Shown here piece after piece: positions 11,676 through 23,146 of a stretch of 64,000 nucleotides of DNA (within the stretch, counting starts at the first letter, position 1; every line of letters begins with the position of its first letter). Origin of the DNA: Chiridota heheva (Eukaryota; Echinodermata; Holothuroidea; Apodida; Chiridotidae); NCBI GenBank assembly GCA_020152595.1, contig JAIGNY010001647.1:973001-1037000 (forward strand), given 5' to 3'. The notes beneath the pieces were generated by a model. It was not told the origin of the DNA. It did not search any database and saw only the letters and a program-made list of their open reading frames with translations. The position numbers and the translations under genes are program-made.

Positions 11676-12260
11676 CAGTAACAAAACCACACACCAAATT
11701 TAATCCAAATCCAATCATCACTTCTTGAGATATCTTGATGACAGATAAATATCCCCACCTCTCCATTTGCACCCTTTCAGTTCTAATATGTCCCAAAGTT
11801 GAATCACTTCTTCCTTAAGCAGTACGTAACAAAACCACACACCAAATTTAATCCAAACCCATCACTCATCAGTTCTTAAGACATCTTGATGACAAACAAA
11901 CAAACAGAAGCAAAAACATGTCTCCACCCCCATTTGCACCCTTTCCCCGTTCCAACATGTCCCATAGTTAAATCACTTCTTCCTTAAGCAGTCAGTAACA
12001 AGCCTACACACCAAATTTAATCCAAACCCATCACTCATCAGTTCTTGAGACATCTTGATGACAAACAACAAACATGTCTCCACCCCATATTGTCACCCTT
12101 TCCCTGTTCCAATATGTCTCACATTTTAATCACTTCTTCCGTAAGCAGTAACAGAACCACACACCAAATTTGATCCAAATCCAATCTGTTCTTAAAATAT
12201 CTTGATGACAAACAGAGGCAAAAACATAACAGCCATTCAACTTCGTTGGCGGAAGTAATT
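11676..12260 (+). repeat. Dispersed repeat P, four tandem units of 145-170 bp
   Basis: Each unit contains AACAAAACCACACACCAAAT, AATCCAAA, TTCTTGAGATATCTTGATGA, CATTTGCACCCTTTC and AATCACTTCTTCCTTAAGCA. Units start near 11676, 11822, 11993 and 12148, and the run ends with CTTCGTTGGCGGAAGTAATT. Further copies lie at 18660-18810 and 19445-19575 (inverted) and 33290-33515. This is a dispersed family with a tendency to tandem arrangement; its class is not evident from the sequence. Confidence 0.85.
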
Positions 12261-12582
12261 ATTTTGATGTATTGTAATATTGTTCAAGTAACAAAACACA
12301 TTTACTGAGATTTTACCCTTCACACATACATGAATTCAGTTAGTTTTTTTTAAGTTTTTTTTTATTGCACTCGATTTTCACTCCCACATGTATATTTCTG
12401 CGAAGTTTATGGGGGATACTCCACTGGACCCACATCAGGGTTTTCCCCCTGGACCCCACCAAGAAGCTTGAAACAGATTCCTGCAGCCCCTAGGCCATAG
12501 ATTTAAGGTTCTGTTGCTGTCTTAGTTTGGTGGGTTCACTTTAATACAGCGCCACTGGGTCTAAACCAATTTCACTTCTAAT
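12261..12582. other. Unassigned sequence
   Basis: No recognisable feature. The segment leads up to the target duplication of the hAT-like MITE. Confidence 0.4.
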
Positions 12583-13227
12583 TAGGAATGTGCATTTTCG
12601 CTTAATTCATTAAACGATAAAGCCTGATGGAATCAAACCCATTCAATTATTTATGTTGTATCTTGTTCCACACACTGTGTGTACATACACTACAGTGCTA
12701 CCAGGCCCATTATTAGCGTGTCATCAGAAATCTGCTTCATTTTGAAGAAGATATCTGGCGATTTACTCTGAAAATTACATCTTTCTAACAGAAAACAAAG
12801 AACAATAAATAAAATATTATTACCATTCACAAATGACTGCTGGAATCAAGATTTTAGTTGAATAAATAAGCTGTTCGATTTGCAGTCAGAAGTACACGAT
12901 TACTGCAGCCATTGTAAAAGGGTGTTGCAACTAGATTACATGTTATAATCAATACCTAAACATAAGAACATTAAAAAAGAAAACTTCTTCGATAAGTACA
13001 ATTATAATTGAAAAGATATTGATGCTGTAAAGGATACAAAATATTGATTTTCTTTTAACGATTCTATTCTCAAAGTGAATCTTAGTTAAGCAGTTGGTTA
13101 TGGTTAATGCATGGTTTTAATTAGAGTTTTGAAGCCAAATTTGAGTTTAAACAAAATGCTAATTTTTGTAATGGTAAAGAATAGTAACGATCATTTATCG
13201 GTTAAACGATGAACGGTCCCATCCCTA
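12583..13227. mobile_element. hAT-like MITE with 8-bp target duplication
   Basis: The left terminus TAGGAATGTGCATTTTCGC and the inverse of the right terminus, TAGGGATGGGACCGTTCATC, are similar. Both lead into ATTAAACGATAA / GTTTAACCGATAA. The flanking octamers are CTTCTAAT (12575-12582) and CTTGTAAT (13228-13235), seven of eight bases equal. Eight-base target duplications and termini of the T/CAGGGATG type are typical of the hAT superfamily (established knowledge). At 645 bp and without a transposase frame, the element is non-autonomous. Confidence 0.78.
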
Positions 13228-13235
13228 CTTGTAAT

Positions 13236-13610
13236 GGGCACTGTCGTAGTCACAGTCAAAAGGTATATCACTTACAGAGGCAAAATCGTAATATGGACAC
13301 AATAATTTTAATTTGATTAAAATTCTATGATTGATTGAAATTTCAACCAATCGCTGCATAATTCATTGGCTCCTATTTCACGATATATTACAAATAAAAC
13401 ATCCTCCATGGATGACAGCACAGGCGGTTTGGCCGTTAGGCTCAAAGTTGTTTTTAAACCAAGTAGTATAGGCTCCGTTTTTTTTTCTTTTTCTTGTTAA
13501 GTTTCCTCTCTTTGTAATTTTCATCTTGTGACTACTATTGTAGAATTATCTTAATACTCTTTCACTTTTACTTTATCTTTCTAACAAATGCGTTGAAAAA
13601 AGGAAGTTTC
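13236..13610. other. Unassigned sequence
   Basis: No feature recognised. Poly-T tracts are present near 13479. Confidence 0.4.
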
Positions 13611-14118
13611 CCATATCGTTATAACGATAAGCACCATGCATGAACCATATCGTTATAACGATAAACACTATGCATGAACCATATCGTTATAATGATAAAC
13701 ACTATGCATGAACCATATCGTTATAATGATAAACACTATGCATGAACCATATCATTATAATGATAAACACTATGCATGAACCATATCGTTATAATGATAA
13801 ACACTATGCATGAACCATATCGTTATAATGATAAACACTATGCATGAACCATATCGTTATAATGATAAACACTATGCATGAACCATATCGTTATAATGAT
13901 AAACACTATGCATGAACCATATCGTTATAATGATAAACACTATGCATGAACCATATCGTGATAATGATAAACACTATGCATGAACAATGTCGTTATAATG
14001 ATAAACACTATGCATGAACAATGTCGTTATAATGATAAACACTATGCATGAACCATATCGTTATAATGATAAACACTATGCATGAACAATGTCGTTATAA
14101 TGATAAACACTATGCATG
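13611..14118. repeat. 34-bp palindromic minisatellite, about 15 copies
   Basis: The unit is CATATCGTTATAATGATAAA then CACTATGCATGAAC (34 bp). The first two units carry a perfect 16-bp palindrome, TATCGTTATAACGATA, at 13614-13629 and 13648-13663. Most later units read TATCGTTATAATGATA, with one arm changed. The unit at 13750-13765 reads TATCATTATAATGATA, where both arms have changed and the palindrome is restored. ATGCAT, a second short palindrome, is also in each unit. Late units have ACAATGTCG in place of ACCATATCG. Confidence 0.97.
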
Positions 14119-14375
14119 AAACTTCACACACACAACAAAGTTTATGCACTGTACAAACAGCCAGGGATCTTGTGCATTCTACAACTGGAAGTGACATAAA
14201 ATTTCTCATCCCACAATTTTACTAAGCGAGCCTCCCTCTTTTAAATCACTGCCAATTATAAACAGATCATTGCAAGTGATGCTTAAAATACCCAATGCCA
14301 CAAATGAGTGCATGTTTATGTTACAAGCTATAATTTACCATAATTATTTCATACTGGCCGTTTTATTTTCATATA
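14119..14375. other. Unassigned sequence
   Basis: A short spacer between the 34-bp array and the duplicated segment. Nothing was recognised. Confidence 0.4.
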
Positions 14376-14881
14376 CTGTAATTCTGTATCAGAACAAATC
14401 AATACGTATTTGAGCTCAGATTTGTTCCTTCAAAAGTTTCTGTCAGTGAATACCATAAATTATTCTGGAAATGACAGTAAGGGAATGTAAGGTTTCTGAT
14501 ATATCAAAATGCCAGGCAGATATGAGTAATAAATCTTATCCATTCCCAAATCTACGCAGACGAAGCACATCTCACACTATACATACAAAAGGGAATGAAA
14601 AATTGCGTGATGAGGTTGTAAAAATACACCAAATTCCAATTCATGAATAAAGTGGCCTTTTATTCCCTGCAGCGTGAATAAACGATTTTGTTCTTCTGAA
14701 GAAGATATGCAAGTTTAAATTTCTATCTTATATAGAAATGACTGAAATCGGACTATAGTTGTAACATGCATCTTAACATTCCTTAACATTCTTTGTACAG
14801 TTTATTGAAATATTTTGAAATTTTATAATTTAACACCATGAGATATGTCAGTATACTCTATGTACTGATGAAACAGTTTAA
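14376..14881. repeat. Duplicated segment, copy A (unamplified)
   Basis: This matches 15480-15705 plus 17657-17920. Shared words include GAGCTCAGATTTGTTCCTTC (GAGCTCAGATTTACTCTTTC in copy B), TCAAAAGTTTCTGTCA, ATTATTCTGG, GCAGACGAAGCACATC, ACACTATACAT, GGGATGAGGTTGTAAAAT (GTGATGAGG here), CTTATATAGAAATGACT and ACTATAGTTGTAACAT. At about 14562-14590 copy A contains one monomer equivalent to the 27-bp unit that fills copy B. It is followed directly by the TTAA of the foldback MITE. Confidence 0.85.
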
Positions 14882-15440
14882 AGGCTTAGTTCAGTGGTCA
14901 AGCATGTTCATCTTCTATGAAAAAGGACTTCAAAAGAAACAAAATGGTGAAGAAAGCATTCAAAATCTTTTTTCCATTAAGGAGATATTCAAGTTTAAAG
15001 TTTGGTATCATTTCAGTGTAGAAACGACTGAAATCAGATTAGTTGTGAAGTCACAGCCTCAGATTCCTTAAAGTCTGTGTATCTTAAAGAAAGTTTATTT
15101 AATTTTTCATTATTTGAATTATTTTACCTTAAACTGTCTTCAGGTGGTATATCATAAATACCCTTACTAGATTCAGGTTTACTAATTTCGTGACATATCC
15201 CATGGCTTTTAAGCCACAGAATCGCAGTACAAAATATAAAAGAATACATAAAGACAGGAATTTGAGGCTATGACATCACAACTAGTCTGATTTCAGTCGT
15301 TTCTACACAAATGATACCAAGATTTAAACCTAAATATTTCCTTAACGGAATAAGATTTTTAAATGCTTTTTTCGCTATTTTGTTTCTTTTGAAGTCCTCT
15401 TTTATATTAGATAGACTTGCTTGACCCCTGAACTAATCCT
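14882..15440. mobile_element. TTAA-flanked foldback MITE K1, full-length copy
   Basis: The element starts AGGCTTAGTTCAGTGGTCAA and ends with the inverse, TTGACCCCTGAACTAATCCT. It is flanked on both sides by TTAA (14878-14881 and 15441-15444). The inverted arms extend about 200 bp and include AACAAAATGGTGAAGAAAGC, TTAAGGAGATATTCAAGTTT and GTTGTGA(A/T)GTCACA. The roughly 150-bp centre holds CTTCAGGTGGTATATCAT. A TTAA target is typical of Kolobok and piggyBac families (established); the AGG start resembles Kolobok more (inference). Other copies lie at 22831, 27065 and 54982. There is no transposase. Confidence 0.88.
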
Positions 15441-15692
15441 TTAATTTGTTTTTAGCAAAGTGATTGTGATTGGCCGTAAAATTTTTGAAGGTCTGTGTAA
15501 TATGTTGTTGTTAATACGTATTGATATGTGTGTACAGTATATGAGCTCAGATTTACTCTTTCAAAAGTTTCTGTCACTGTACACTGTACATTATTCTGGC
15601 GATGACACTACGGGACTGAAACCTTTCTCACATATAAAAATGCCACACAAATCTTATTGACTAAACAACCATCCCTAAATCTAGGCAGACGA
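15441..15692. repeat. Duplicated segment, copy B left flank
   Basis: This matches copy A (14376-14560). It contains GAGCTCAGATTTACTCTTTC, AAAAGTTTCTGTCACTG and CTAGGCAGACGAAGCACATC, and runs directly into the 27-bp array. Confidence 0.8.
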
Positions 15693-17656
15693 AGCACATC
15701 ACACCACACTATACATTCAAGCACATCACACCACACTATACATTCAAGCACACCACACCACACTATACATTCAAGCACATCACACCACACTATACATTCA
15801 AGCACACCACACCACACTGTACATTCAAGCACACCACACATTCACACACATTCAAGCACACCACACCACACTATACATTCACACTGTACATTCAAGCACA
15901 TCACACCACACTCATACATTCACATCACACCACACTATACATTCAAGCACACCACACCACACACCACACTATACATTCAAGCACACCACACCACACATAC
16001 ATTCACACCACACTATACATTCAAGCACATCACACCACACTATACATTCAAGCACACCACTATACACCATCACACACATACATTCACCACACACCACACA
16101 CATACATTCACACTATACATTCAACACACACCACACTATACATTCAAGCACACACACCACTATACATTCAAGCACACCACACCACACTATACATTCAAGC
16201 ACACACACCACACACATTATACATTCATTTCAACACACACACATACATTCAAGCACATCACACCACACTATACATTCAAGCACACCACACCACACTATAC
16301 ATTCAAGCACATCACACCACACTCTACATTCAAGCACACACCACACTATACATTCAAGCACACCACACCACACACATTCAAGCACACACACACATCACAC
16401 CACACTCTACATTCAAGCACATCACACCACACTCTACATTCAAGCACATCACACACTATACATTCAAGCACATCACACCACACTACATACATTCAACATT
16501 CAAGCACATCACACCACACTCTACATTCAAGCACATCACACCACACTATACATTCTAGCACATCACACCACACCACACACACCACATACATTCAAGCACA
16601 TCACACACTATACATTCAAGCACACACACACTATACATTCAAGCACATCACACACTATACATTCAATCACACACACCACACATACATTCAAGCACATCAC
16701 ACACACATACATTCAAGCACACCACACCACACTGTACATTCAAGCACATCACACCACACTATACACACATCACATACACAGCACATCACACCACACTATA
16801 CATTCAATACATTCAAACACATCACACCACACTATACATTCAAGCACACCACACCACACATCACACACACACCACACTATACATTCAAGCACATCACACC
16901 ACACTATACATTCAAGCACATCACACCACACTATACATTCAAGCACACCACACCACACTATACATTCAAGCACATCACACCACACTATACATTCAAGCAC
17001 ATCACACCACACTATACATTCAAGCACATCACACCACACTATACATTCAAGCACATCACACCACACTATACATTCAAGCACACCACACCACACTATACAT
17101 TCAAGCACACACACCACTATACACACATCACACCACACTATACATTCAAGCACACACCACACCACACACTATACATTCAAGCACACCACACCACACTATA
17201 CATTCAATACACATCACACACACACACTATACATTCAAGCACATCACACCACCACACTATACATTCAAGCACATCACACCACACACATTCAAGCACACAC
17301 CACACTATACATTCAAGCACATTCAAGCACATCACACCACACCACACTATACATTCAAGCACACCACACCACACTATACATTCAAGCACACCACACCACA
17401 CTATACATTCAAGCACATCACACCACACTATACATTCAAGCACACCACACCACACTATACATTCAAGCACACCACACCACACTATACAAGCACACCACAC
17501 CACACTATACATTCAAGCACATCACACCACACTATACATTCAAGCACATCACACCACACTCTACATTCAAGCACACCACACCACACTATACAGTACATTC
17601 AAGCACACCACACCACACTATACATTCAAGCACATCACACCACACTATACATTCAA
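15693..17656. repeat. 27-bp minisatellite array, about 70 irregular copies
   Basis: The consensus unit is CACATCACACCACACTATAC followed by ATTCAAG (27 bp), with a CACACC variant of the first word. The part between 15830 and 16870 is full of partial units, deletions and CACA expansions. From 16870 to 17656 the units are nearly uniform. Since 27 is divisible by three, one forward frame stays open for over 600 codons and would give a His/Thr/Ser/Lys repeat. I read this as satellite DNA, not as a gene: there is no promoter, no unique domain and no codon-level conservation, and indels occur at random positions. Confidence 0.97.
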
Positions 17657-18000
17657 ATGGAATGAGAAAATTGTGGGATGAGGTTGTAAAATTATGCTCA
17701 AATCCCTGAAACGTGAATTTGATCTAATTCTTGTTTTGAAGATATTCAACTTTAAAAATTTCATCTTATATAGAAATGACTAAAATCAGACTATAGTTGT
17801 GACATTACATCCTCATATTCCTCGAAAGTCTTGAATTAGTTTGAATTTTTGTAACTGAACACCACAAGATACTGTATGTCAGTAGAATGTACAGTACTGT
17901 AACACTAATGAAACAGTTCACTTTTCAATGAAGTGATGGACTCTTCAATAAAGTGATTGACTTTTCAATAAAGTGATTGTGATTGGCCATACAAATTTTG
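17657..18000. repeat. Duplicated segment, copy B right flank
   Basis: This matches 14590-14880 of copy A through TGGAATGAGAAAATTGTGGG, ATGAGGTTGTAAAAT, CATCTTATATAGAAATGACT, CAGACTATAGTTGTGACAT and ACACCACAAGATACTGTATG. At 17930-17985 a short TTTTCAATAAAGTGATTG word is repeated three times. Confidence 0.85.
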
Positions 18001-18060
18001 AAGAAAGAAATCATTTTGATTTGTAAGAAAAGGTTAAACAACTTAAAGAAAGAAAAAGTG

Positions 18061-18153
18061 CCCTTACAGAAATTTTAGCTAGCAGCATGCTTGCGACAAG
18101 CTAACAATTTTTAGCTTGCGCAAGTGTGCTGCAAGCTAGTATTTCTGAAAGGG
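18061..18153. mobile_element. Palindromic AGCTTGCGCAAG MITE, 93 bp
   Basis: Its termini are CCCTTACAGAAATTTTAGCT and the near inverse AGCTAGTATTTCTGAAAGGG. The interior is made of AGCAGCATGCTTGCGACAAG and AGCTTGCGCAAGTGTGCTGC, so the whole element can fold back on itself. It is the compact member of the family also seen at 1815, 34604/37031 and 38629. There is no coding capacity. The superfamily is unresolved because no clear target duplication is visible. Confidence 0.75.
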
Positions 18154-18659
18154 TGCATACATGTACCACACTATACTGTACAGTCATTGTTTAACACTTG
18201 AAACTAAGAACTAGAGTTCAAGGTTCACTGTCACTCATTCCTTGTCACTGACACAGTGACTTTATAACGCTATACTTTGCATTTAAAAACCTACGTTTTC
18301 ACACATTGACCGAGTATTAACTATATGCAGTACTTGCCGACCCAGCAATTTATCTGTGCAAGAAAGCAAATTGCATCACCACCCAACAGGGTACAGGGAC
18401 AAATTTACCTCAGTTGGAACCTACAATCCCCAACAAAATGAATGAAACAAAACATTAAAGATTCACATCTTAGTAAATTCACGTCTCATTCACATAAATT
18501 TACAAGCGAATACTGTGCCAGCCACAATCCCCCCCCCCCCCTCCCTCTCCTCCATCCATCTTTTTCAAGTCAGGTATGTCAATATTTATGAAGGCAGCAC
18601 AGTTTGTTTCATTTACTGTGCTTGTCTGGGATGTACATGTAGGTAGCAAAGGCCTGCAA
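18154..18659. other. Unassigned sequence
   Basis: Contains a C-run near 18530. No gene or element recognised. Confidence 0.4.
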
Positions 18660-19575
18660 CCTCTAATGTTTTAGTGGTAACACCCCCACCAACAAAGTTA
18701 GACAGAGTTTATGTTTTCGCCTGCATTTGTTTGTATGTCTGCTTGTGTGTCATCAAGATATCTCAAGAACTGATGATTGGATTTGGATTAAATTGTGTGT
18801 GTGTGTGTGTGTAGGAGGATGGAAGAGAAGGGAAAGGGAGGGGGGGGGGGCGTGCGTTTGCTTTGATATTCATTTAAGGACCTTGATGTGACAACACAAC
18901 AATCGTTTAAGGACCAGATCACGTTTTAGGACCTGAACACGCGTCTATAAACATTTTTACTATAAACAAGAAAATCTGTCGTTTAAAATGGCGCTTGAGA
19001 AGTTTTACAGATGTTCTTAATGAACCGATTGAATCTGACATCTAATTTCACACTATCTTCAGAGTGCTGAAAATTCCACACTGATTTATTTTTGTAATGG
19101 ATTGCGCCACAAATTCTTAACATAGTTAGCTGCTGATTCCCAGCGAGTGCTTAATTGTTTAGTAAAACTGAAAATTATGTAACACACAGAAGTCCCTAAA
19201 TGAATAGATGTATGAGATCTTGTCCAGGGTCCTTTAATAGTTGCTTAGCAAAACCTCAAATTTTGTTATATGTCCTTTAAAAAAAATTAATATAAATCAG
19301 GACTGTATTTGTCTTTACTTTTCAATTCCCCTTACCCTACAAGCAATTAACAATGATACAACAACAATTGTTTCAATTCCACTATTTCATTATTGGTCTG
19401 TATCATTGGGTCCTCAAATGGATAGTTTGATGCCAAGGTCCTCAATCAGTATGTAAAGCATGTACTGTATGGGTATGTGTGTGTGTTGTATTTGCTGCTT
19501 AAGGAAGAGGTGATTATTATTTGAGACATATTCGAACAGGGATAGGGCACAAATGGAGGGGTGGGGATATTTTGG
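18660..19575 (-). repeat. Dispersed repeat P (inverted), split by a 0.6-kb segment
   Basis: Positions 18690-18810 hold the inverse of the repeat P words (CATCAAGATATCTCAAGAAC, GGATTTGGATTAAATT) followed by a GT run. Positions 19490-19570 hold the rest (TGCTTAAGGAAGAGGTGATT, CACAAATGGAGGGGTGGGGA). The intervening DNA includes 18878-19233, bounded by TTAA on both sides with weakly inverse ends (GGACCTTGATGTGACAA and TTGTCCAGGGTCCT). That segment may be another TTAA MITE that entered or lies beside the repeat. The repeat P assignment is firm; the inserted element is tentative. Confidence 0.6.
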
Positions 19576-19983
19576 GATGAAATCTGTCAAAACTTCTACA
19601 CTGTTGTACACATAGTTCAAACTTTCCAATGGAATGTGCTAAACAATGAAATGAATTCATGCCCTGAAAGGATTCCAAACATCAATTTTCTGGGCTCAAA
19701 AGAAAATCAAGTCTGGTGGTTGGGAATAAAAACAATTGCTTTTGGCATGAATAGAAAAGGATGGAATGTGAATCTTGCATTAAAAAAAACCTAAACAATG
19801 AATGCTTAGCCTGAATAACCAGAAAACCAAAGGATTTGAACTTCCGACGGGCAATATGAATTTTAAGTTTGAACTATTGTATACAAATTGTTACTGCACA
19901 CTGGGCTCAAAAGAACAATGACAACCAAATAAGTCACAGTACTCTCAAGAATGGAATTTCACAATTAAATTCAACCATTTTTA
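19576..19983. other. Unassigned sequence
   Basis: A 77-residue plus-strand frame lies here (19561-19794) without recognisable motif. No element ends were seen. Confidence 0.4.
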
Positions 19984-20610
19984 TCCTTGGTTTGTTGATG
20001 TTTAACGGTACCACGACAATCAGCGTCAAATATGCAAAGAGGTCTTACAAATTTAGTTGCTTGACTTAGAACAGAGAGGAAAAAGAGGTGGGATAGAGGG
20101 AAGAAGGGAGAGAAGGTGAATAAGGGAAAGAAGTTAAGGTAATAAAAGGTGAGGAAGGTAAGGCAGAGAAGGGAAGGAAAAGGAGGTTTAGATTAGGTGG
20201 AATAAATTGCTGTTGTGGAGTAAGGTGAAAAGTTGGAGGTAGGATGGTTCCTGAAAAGATCAGAAATTGAATGGAGGGGAAGAGGTGTGATCTGGAGTTC
20301 AGGTATATGGGGCACTTAAAAGGATATGCTTGATCGAGAGATTGGTGTTGCATGTAGGGCAGGCGAGCCGGAAAGTAGGTGAGAGTGGTTGAGAAAGGTG
20401 TGGCCAAGGCTAATGCGGGTGATTACAACTTCCTCCCTGCGCTTGCAGGTTTGATGGTGTGAAGTTTGTTACTGGTCTCGAGATTCCAGGAGTCTTGCCA
20501 GGTCTTACCGAAGTAGCTAAAAGTGGAAAAACTGAGGTCTGAGTGTGGGATAGGAAAAAGGACATATGTGATTCAACAGTGCGTTGTTGGCAGCTCTTTT
20601 TCACTTCCAT
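19984..20610 (-). mobile_element. RNase H LINE (family B) 3-prime fragment
   Basis: On the minus strand this reads as the C-terminal region that follows the RNase H domain of non-LTR retrotransposons. The order is a TWQDSWNLETSNKLHTIKP segment (about 20500), the EEVVITRISLGHTFLNHSHL motif (about 20440, related to the common RLRIGHTxLTH motif), and a zinc-knuckle-like PTCNTNLSIKHILL segment with CPIYLNSR in a shifted frame (about 20350-20290). A Pro/Phe/Ser-rich tail and the 3-prime UTR (ACGGTACCACGACAATCA on the plus strand near 20004) follow. At least one frameshift separates HILL from CPIYL. The 5-prime part is truncated at about 20610. A second family B fragment is at 29721. Confidence 0.72.
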
Positions 20611-20819
20611 CCTTTATTCATCCTCTAGTCTAACAAGCTAGACCTACAACTACTTGACCACATTGACCACCAAAATTCAACCTTTCCATCAATCTAATTT
20701 ACAAAACTAGACCAGGGAACTGTTATTTGGGAACAGATCCCTGACTAGAGCTACAGTAAGTAAACATCTGAAGATCTGTTTTATAAAGAAAATAAAACAA
20801 GTTTTTCTAAATTACTTAA
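20611..20819. other. Short unassigned spacer
   Basis: No feature recognised; it ends in the TTAA (20816-20819) flanking the next MITE. Confidence 0.4.
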
Positions 20820-21341
20820 AGGAATATTCCCATGTTTTTTCATAACGTTTCATAAGAAGAAAAAAAAATAATAGAAACAATTTAGTACAAAAATCGTATT
20901 GATGTGATTCCTACCAGATATTCAAATTTTAGGGTTCACAAAAAAAAAAATTATCCCACAAAGTTTATGTATTGCATTCAACTGTATCATTCTTTTTTAT
21001 TAGTAAAACCTGCTAGAAAAATAAATTGATGAAAGTTAGGTATTTAAATATATTGCCAAATATACACTACTTCAATAACTTTTGGAAAATTGTTTCTAAT
21101 CATACAGAAACAAGTAACTATCAATCAAAGAAATACATAAAACATTTGCAATGGAATTGCCGCTATGACATCACTAAACATGAATTCATCATACTGTACA
21201 AAAACTTTAAAATGCAATTTGTAAATCTTTAAAAATCCATATCTCCTCAAAGGAATATGATATCAACCTGATTTTTGTACCAAATTAGCTCTAAAGTATG
21301 CTTTCAAATAAAATTTCACAAAAAACCATGAGAATATTCCT
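20820..21341. mobile_element. TTAA-flanked MITE K3, 522 bp
   Basis: The element begins AGGAATATTCCCATGTTTTT and ends with the inverse, AAAAACCATGAGAATATTCC then T. TTAA lies on both sides (20816-20819 and 21342-21345). The interior is very AT-rich, with a 68-residue open frame that shows no motif. It has the same design as K1, K2 and K4: TTAA target and AGG start. Confidence 0.85.
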
Positions 21342-21345
21342 TTAA

Positions 21346-21669
21346 CCTTATAATTAAAGCCAAACGATAAACCTTTTCTGTGTATCAACAAAGGCTTCAA
21401 CATCATCAGTATAGTGTAAGACTTCGTTGTCGAATTACACTGCGAGTTGGGAGATAATTAGAGTATTCATGTTGACTCTGCAACAACCATTCCTTGAAAA
21501 TCAATACTCAAATTTGAAGCAAAGAAGCCCTGTGGGAAATATCCTGGATTCTGCAGTCTATTAATCTCCTAAAGACTGAAAGAAATATTTGCAACATGTA
21601 CACTTGAATGTGTGATACATGATACTGACCATGTTTAATACACAATCTATACCTTCATATGGTTCTTTA
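21346..21669. other. Unassigned sequence
   Basis: No repeat, exon or element terminus recognised in this 0.3-kb stretch. Confidence 0.4.
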
Positions 21670-22622
21670 GAGACACAAATCCATAGAATAATTTGGGTTC
21701 TATTTGGATAAAAAAGTATGAAGATTCAAAAAATCAATACCGTTTCCCTCAAAAATCAATCAGTTTCTAGATTTTAATCAAAGTTTGAGGCCCTATGGAG
21801 GTCGCCATATTGTTTAATATAATTTGAAACTGCAGATTTTCCAGTCCGGAAGTGACGTTTTAAGAATTAGTTCCATTTTTTTGTTATCATGAAATAATTC
21901 ATGAAAAGACAACACTGAACAACGACAATTAGGATTTAAGTGAGAATGATTTCACGGTTTTTATGTGCTTTAGAAGCGCTTTAATTTTGATTTGAAAGAT
22001 TATTTGCTTTATTTTGAAGATTATAGTTTGCTTTCAGAGAGGATAACATAAATGTTTTCTTGTCTCTATTTCGGAACCAGTTCATTGAAACTCTCTCGTA
22101 GTACAGTAGTACTTACTACTAGTAGGATTACATTAGGCTAGTTTTTTACCGTAGGCTTAGCGTGAGTTTTCATCAGTTTAGGTCTAATATTACGGACAGG
22201 GGTTAATAACTACATGTACTCGGGGGTTAATAACTACTGGCTGAAGAAAAAGTTTCAAAAGAACAATTTGTACAGTCATGTGCTTCACATTCTGCCATAA
22301 TTTCTTAAACTTTCTCGCTTCTAATAAAATCTTTTCTGAACTTTCACAAATCCAAGTCATGCACAAATGCACTGTGGTATGGTAAAGGTGCATAGGCCTA
22401 GATGTGTTTACTTATATCATGCTGGAACAGAACCTATTCTATGACATCAGTTGAAGTCACTTTCATTGAGGGCAGCTGTATAAGATATGGCCGCCCCCAT
22501 ACAATTCACTTATAAAGAAATTAACATTTTAATTAATTAAGATATCACGGAACGCTTTAGTGTTTAGAATATACATGTTCGCATCACAATAGATAAGAGA
22601 AATCTGTGGGTTTGTGTCTCCT
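21670..22622. mobile_element. Candidate TTAA MITE K5, about 950 bp
   Basis: The left end reads GAGACACAAATCCATAGA and the inverse of the right end reads GAGACACAAACCCACAGATT. The right flank is TTAA (22623-22626) and the left flank is the decayed TTTA (21666-21669). The interior includes GGTCGCCATATTG and CCGGAAGTGACG. No transposase was recognised. Confidence 0.6.
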
Positions 22623-22636
22623 TTAATTTTTAAATA

Positions 22637-22730
22637 TGACTACATGACTACATAATGACTACATAATGACTACATAATGACTACATAATGACTACATAAT
22701 GACTACATAATGACTACATAATGACTACAT
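22637..22730. repeat. 11-bp tandem repeat TGACTACATAA, about 9 copies
   Basis: Nearly perfect 11-bp units run head to tail; the first unit is truncated to TGACTACA. Confidence 0.95.
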
Positions 22731-22830
22731 ACTGTAGGCTTAGAAATTGTTTTAAATCTTGAATTCAAAAAAAAAGAAGCTACATTTACTTTATAAAATC
22801 CTGCCAAAATAAGAAAAAATTGACCATTAA

Positions 22831-23142
22831 AGAATTAGTTCAAGCATGTCCATTGACTTTAAAAGAAACAAAATGGTGAAGACAACATTCAAAAATCTTA
22901 TTCCGTTAAGGAGATATTCAAGTTTAACGCTGTCTTGATCTGTGTAGAAAATGACTGGTGTAGTTAGTCTACTATGGCATTACAACTAGTCTGAATTCAG
23001 TCGTTTCTACACAAATGATACCAAACCTTGAATTAGATATCTCCTTAACGGAATAAGATTTTTGAATGAGCTTTTTTACTATTGTTTACTTTGAAGTCCT
23101 CTTTCATATAAGATGGATTTGCTTGACCCCTGAACTTATCCT
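22831..23142. mobile_element. Foldback MITE K1, centre-deleted copy
   Basis: The same termini and arms as the copy at 14882 are present (AGAATTAGTTCAAGCATGTC at the left, TTGACCCCTGAACTTATCCT at the right) with TTAA on both sides (22827-22830 and 23143-23146). The central 200-250 bp are missing, so the two arms lie almost face to face. A long hairpin is the expected fold. Confidence 0.85.
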
Positions 23143-23146
23143 TTAA

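Noticed and set aside
15657..17681. 674-codon open frame (His/Thr/Ser-rich)
   Set aside because: It is the 27-bp satellite read in one frame; the period is divisible by three. Units vary by random indels and no unique domain is present.
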